NCBI GenBank assembly: GCA_017999075.1
Contig: JAGOBX010000109.1
Coordinates: 1-9,300, forward strand
From: Candidatus Babelota bacterium
Lineage (GTDB): Bacteria > JAGOBX01
Length of the DNA: 9,300 nt
Direction: 5' to 3'
Shown here: piece by piece, positions 7,340 through 9,300 of the stretch
Numbering within the stretch: position 1 is the stretch's first letter
Layout: the number at the start of each line of letters is the position of its first letter
Notes under the pieces: model-generated
The model's database searches: none
The model's input: the letters and a program-made list of their open reading frames with translations, nothing else
Told to the model about the DNA's origin: nothing
Made by a program: the position numbers and the translations under genes

Positions 7340-7369
7340 GTGAAACTGAAAAAGTAAAAAAGTGCCGTA
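7340..7369 (+). repeat. Dispersed AAAAAGTGCCG repeat, copy C
   Basis: This reads GTGAAAC, then TGAAAAAGT, then AAAAAAGTGCCGTA. Against copy B on the opposite strand it keeps the leading GTGAAA and matches 21 of the last 23 bases; copy B has about six extra bases in between. It sits 86 bases after the kinase stop. Confidence 0.6.
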
Positions 7370-7497
7370 TAGTCAAAAGTCATTTTTTTTTTTTATAATA
7401 AAAATCATATTTTCTGATAACACAAAAACGGAACTATTTCACAAATGGAATATTTTTCCGCCTGGTTGACGTACCTAATTATTTTTAATGTAACATT

Positions 7498-7523
7498 TTG
7501 TTTTTTCGCGAACAAAAAAACAA
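7498..7523. terminator. AT-rich hairpin between convergent genes
   Basis: A 9-bp perfect stem, TTGTTTTTT (7498-7506) with AAAAAACAA (7515-7523), closes an 8-base loop CGCGAACA. Its place between two convergent genes would suit a bidirectional terminator, but the stem is almost all A-T and would be weak. Only the inverted repeat itself is certain. Confidence 0.3.
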
Positions 7524-7540
7524 TCAAAAAGAATCCAAAA

Positions 7541-7583
7541 TTGTCTGTATTTTATTATATTATATATAATATCAGTAATAAAA
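7541..7583 (+). promoter_or_regulatory. Promoter-like hexamers within a large AT dyad
   Basis: TTGTCT (7541-7546) and TATAAT (7565-7570), 18 bases apart, could form a promoter reading towards the small ORF at 7630. The -10 lies in a perfect 16-bp palindrome (7557-7572). The palindrome is extended by TTTTATT (7550-7556) and AATAAAA (7577-7583), with CAGT as a 4-base interruption in the right arm. Such a dyad may be an operator, or simply an effect of the AT-rich composition. Confidence 0.35.
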
Positions 7584-7629
7584 CTGGTTATTGATACTGT
7601 TTTTCGAATTATTTTATTTGGAGTAAAAG

Positions 7630-7701
7630 ATGCGAAAAAAATATTGTGCAGATACAGTAATAATCATCAATCCCTCAACACAACAATCGGAATTTGGATA
7701 G
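7630..7701 (+). CDS. Possible 23-residue ORF or truncated gene start
   Basis: ATG at 7630 follows GGAG (7620-7623) at a good distance of six bases, with promoter-like hexamers 60 bases upstream. The frame encodes 23 residues, MRKKYCADTVIII then NPSTQQSEFG, and stops at TAG 7699-7701. It resembles no family I know. The good initiation signals before so short a frame suggest either a leader or small peptide, or the surviving 5' end of a gene whose body was lost. No downstream gene lies on this strand before the recombinase, so a leader-peptide role has no target in view. Confidence 0.25.
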   Translation: MRKKYCADTVIIINPSTQQSEFG

Positions 7702-7767
7702 AAGAGACTAGTTTAAAAAAACTTCCCGGCGGCCTTTTGAAAATACTTATTTTTCTTAGATGCAGGA

Positions 7768-8706
7768 TTAGCCATGAGGATGAAAATTCTTATGAACTTC
7801 CTTAATATACCTCAGATCAAGATGCGTATAAATTTGAGTAGCGCTTATATCCGTATGTCCAAGCATTTCCTGAACGGAACGCAAATCAGCGCCGTTATTG
7901 ATTAAATGCGTAGCAAATGTATGTCTAAACAAATGAGGAGTTACTTTTCTGCCTATTCCTGATTTAATTGCATAATTATAAAGCATTTTATTTATTGCCT
8001 GACGCGTGAACTTTTCACCACGCTGGGTTATAAACAAATAATCTTCTGAATCAATCCTGCTAAGTTTATGCCTCGCTGAAGCCAAATAATTTTTAAGGGA
8101 TTCTTCGGCATATTTTCCAATAGGAATAATGCGTTCTTTTGAACCTTTTCCAAAAACTTTAATGTATCCTTCTTCAAGATACAAATTTTTTATTTTCAGC
8201 CCAATTAATTCTGAAACCCTGACTCCTGAACCGTAAAGTATTTCTATCATAGCTTTATCCCTGATTCCTGTAATTTCATTTAAATCAGGTGATTCAATCA
8301 GACGCTTGACTTCTTCTTCAGTCAAATAATCAGGTAATTTCCTTGACATTTTCGGCATTTCAACAGAATCAGTAGGTGAATTTTTTATCACATTATCAAT
8401 AATAAGAAATTTAAAAAAATTTCTTAATGCAACGATATGGCGAATTATTGTTTTTTCATTTTTCCCTTCATTCCGTAACTTATGTATATATTCGGAAACT
8501 AAAGATGGACGGATGTTTTCAGGCGATTCAATTTTAAATTTATTTATATATTCAAGGAAATCTATCAAATCAAGTTCATAGCTGTCAATAGTATTTCTGG
8601 AGGATTTTTTTTCAGCAAATAAATAAGACTTATATTCTTCTATTAAATTAAAAACAGGATTATTTTTCAGTTTTTGGACACGTAATTCAAAATTATCTTT
8701 TTCCAT
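7768..8706 (-). CDS. xerC/xerD: Xer-type tyrosine recombinase (XerC/XerD)
   Basis: This is a 312-residue site-specific recombinase. The N-terminal SAM-like core-binding domain (about residues 16-105) is followed by the catalytic domain. All six active-site residues are in place: R163 in GSGVRVSEL, K187 in GKGSKER, H258 and R261 in HLFRHTFATHL, H284 in LGHTDISAT and the nucleophile Y293 in QIYTH. Their spacing agrees with E. coli XerD (R-to-Y 130 versus 131 residues). The C-terminal HKNFHPHG also fits Xer proteins rather than phage integrases. These enzymes resolve chromosome dimers at dif, together with FtsK. Features of both XerC (THLD) and XerD are present, so it is not assigned to one. The start overlaps the upstream gene's stop (TAATG at 8704-8708) with no clear ribosome site, implying coupled translation in a two-gene or longer operon. 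The absence of adjacent cargo or an excisionase favours a housekeeping role. Confidence 0.93.
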   Translation of the reverse strand: MEKDNFELRVQKLKNNPVFNLIEEYKSYLFAEKKSSRNTIDSYELDLIDFLEYINKFKIESPENIRPSLVSEYIHKLRNEGKNEKTIIRHIVALRNFFKFLIIDNVIKNSPTDSVEMPKMSRKLPDYLTEEEVKRLIESPDLNEITGIRDKAMIEILYGSGVRVSELIGLKIKNLYLEEGYIKVFGKGSKERIIPIGKYAEESLKNYLASARHKLSRIDSEDYLFITQRGEKFTRQAINKMLYNYAIKSGIGRKVTPHLFRHTFATHLINNGADLRSVQEMLGHTDISATQIYTHLDLRYIKEVHKNFHPHG

Positions 8707-9300
8707 TACAGATTTTTTTTCATTTCGTAAAACAAATTAATCGCAGAAAATATGAGTTTTTCAAATTTATTTTTTATTTTAACATAAACCGACGGCTGCA
8801 TATTCTGAATCACATTATCAGGATTCCTTATTTCTATTTTCGAAACATAAAAAAACATATCTTTATGTATAATAAGATAACTTATCAGTTCATTAAAATC
8901 ATTTTTGTTTGATAAATCAAGTTTTCTGTTTTGGTTATTAATTGAAACCACGTAATTATTTATATTTGATATATCTGAATCTGAAACATAAACCAATTTA
9001 AGTTCAAGCTGAATAGTTTTCTTGTCCGGTTCAAAATTTTTTCTTATAGAAACCGCTGAATACGAATTGCTGAAATCCTTTTTCAATTCATAAATCTGAG
9101 GAACAATATTCAAAGATTGAAGAAACAATGAAAAAGCCGAAATGTAATCATTATAATTTTCTGATGAAACTGCTCCTAACACCGGAAGGTTATATGTATC
9201 GTAATAAAGCCAGATATAATATTTCCCGCTGTTCAATGTAAACAATTCATTGTTGTCAAGACTGATCTTCGAAAATATAGCAGAAAATAAAGCATTATCT
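8706..9300 (-). CDS. Hypothetical protein, N-terminus beyond the window
   Basis: The frame is open to the right edge, so the N-terminus is missing. A TTG at 9245 could be read as a start, but the frame continues upstream without a stop (NALFSAIFSKISLDNNEL before FTLNSGKYY), and no ribosome site precedes the TTG. About 197 residues are visible. They show alternating hydrophobic and polar stretches, aromatic runs such as GKYYIWLYYD, a Lys/Asn/Ser-rich middle, and a C-terminal amphipathic helix ending FYEMKKNL. I see no signal peptide, membrane helix or catalytic motif in this part, and I do not recognise the family. Its stop overlaps the recombinase ATG by one base (TAATG), so both belong to one transcript. 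Co-transcription alone does not show a shared function. Confidence 0.75.
   Translation of the reverse strand, partial: DNALFSAIFSKISLDNNELFTLNSGKYYIWLYYDTYNLPVLGAVSSENYNDYISAFSLFLQSLNIVPQIYELKKDFSNSYSAVSIRKNFEPDKKTIQLELKLVYVSDSDISNINNYVVSINNQNRKLDLSNKNDFNELISYLIIHKDMFFYVSKIEIRNPDNVIQNMQPSVYVKIKNKFEKLIFSAINLFYEMKKNL

Larger units (their letters stand above)
7255..7767. other. Convergent intergenic region, degraded sequence
   Basis: This lies between the kinase (+) and the recombinase (-). It holds a small inverted repeat right after the kinase stop (TATTGG 7256-7261, CCAATA 7275-7280), a second wide one (AGAGG 7290-7294, CCTCT 7315-7319), repeat copy C, a run of 12 Ts at 7383-7394, the hairpin at 7498-7523, the dyad at 7550-7583 and a small possible ORF at 7630-7701. 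Around 7260-7340 the sequence has the look of a decayed insertion-sequence end, but no transposase could be read. A GC-rich patch at 7724-7735, followed on the minus strand by seven Ts (7721-7715), might weakly terminate the recombinase transcript, yet no good stem forms. Confidence 0.4.

Noticed and set aside
7260-7340. Insertion-sequence end
   Set aside because: The style (ACTACTGTCCAATAAAA and a wide AGAGG/CCTCT pair) is suggestive, but no matching second end, target duplication or transposase is seen in the window.
7371-7394. Terminator formed by AGTCAAAAGTCA and the following T-run
   Set aside because: AGTCAAAAGTCA is a near direct repeat and cannot fold into a stem, so the T12 run is only a homopolymer tract.

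Overview
The window is AT-rich DNA of a Gram-negative type bacterium. The main clue is a PorV/PorQ-family outer-membrane protein with a signal peptide and a C-terminal phenylalanine. That family is common in the FCB group and in several uncultured lineages such as Elusimicrobiota. The phylum cannot be fixed from this sequence, and no rRNA or tRNA gene is visible.

Layout from left to right. 19-951 (+) is the PorV/PorQ-like protein. 952-1457 is mostly degraded sequence: a frameshifted remnant of a LuxR-type helix-turn-helix on the minus strand, and a compact GC-richer patch with two short hairpins. 1458-2035 (-) is a vapBC-type toxin-antitoxin operon (PIN-domain toxin, AbrB-fold antitoxin) with a good -35/-10 promoter, a Shine-Dalgarno site and an inverted repeat over the -10 that looks like an autoregulatory operator. 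2097-2452 has no intact gene. 2453-3001 (+) is a shortened member of the AAA-ATPase-like/DUF1703 (PD-(D/E)XK nuclease) family, in which the start of the ATPase half is joined in frame to the nuclease half. Its stop overlaps (ATGA) the start of a 1418-residue membrane sensor histidine kinase at 2998-7254: a periplasmic SBP_bac_3 sensor, a membrane segment, five PAS-like domains, one GAF-like domain, HisKA and HATPase_c, with no receiver domain. 7255-7767 is a convergent intergenic region with a dispersed repeat, AT-rich dyads and a possible 23-codon ORF. 7768-8706 (-) is a Xer-type tyrosine recombinase with all six catalytic residues. It is coupled (TAATG) to an unrecognised gene that continues past the right edge (8706-9300, -).

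Taken together, this looks like an accessory or frequently rearranged stretch: a toxin-antitoxin pair, two or three decayed gene fragments, a deleted nuclease, and three copies of a short A-rich repeat ending in AAAAAGTGCCG. Two of the copies lie in opposite orientation on either side of the nuclease-kinase pair. No complete insertion sequence, CRISPR array or clearly new system is visible. The points most worth a second look are the inverted repeats around the nuclease-kinase block, the compact nuclease itself, and the large dyad at 7550-7583.
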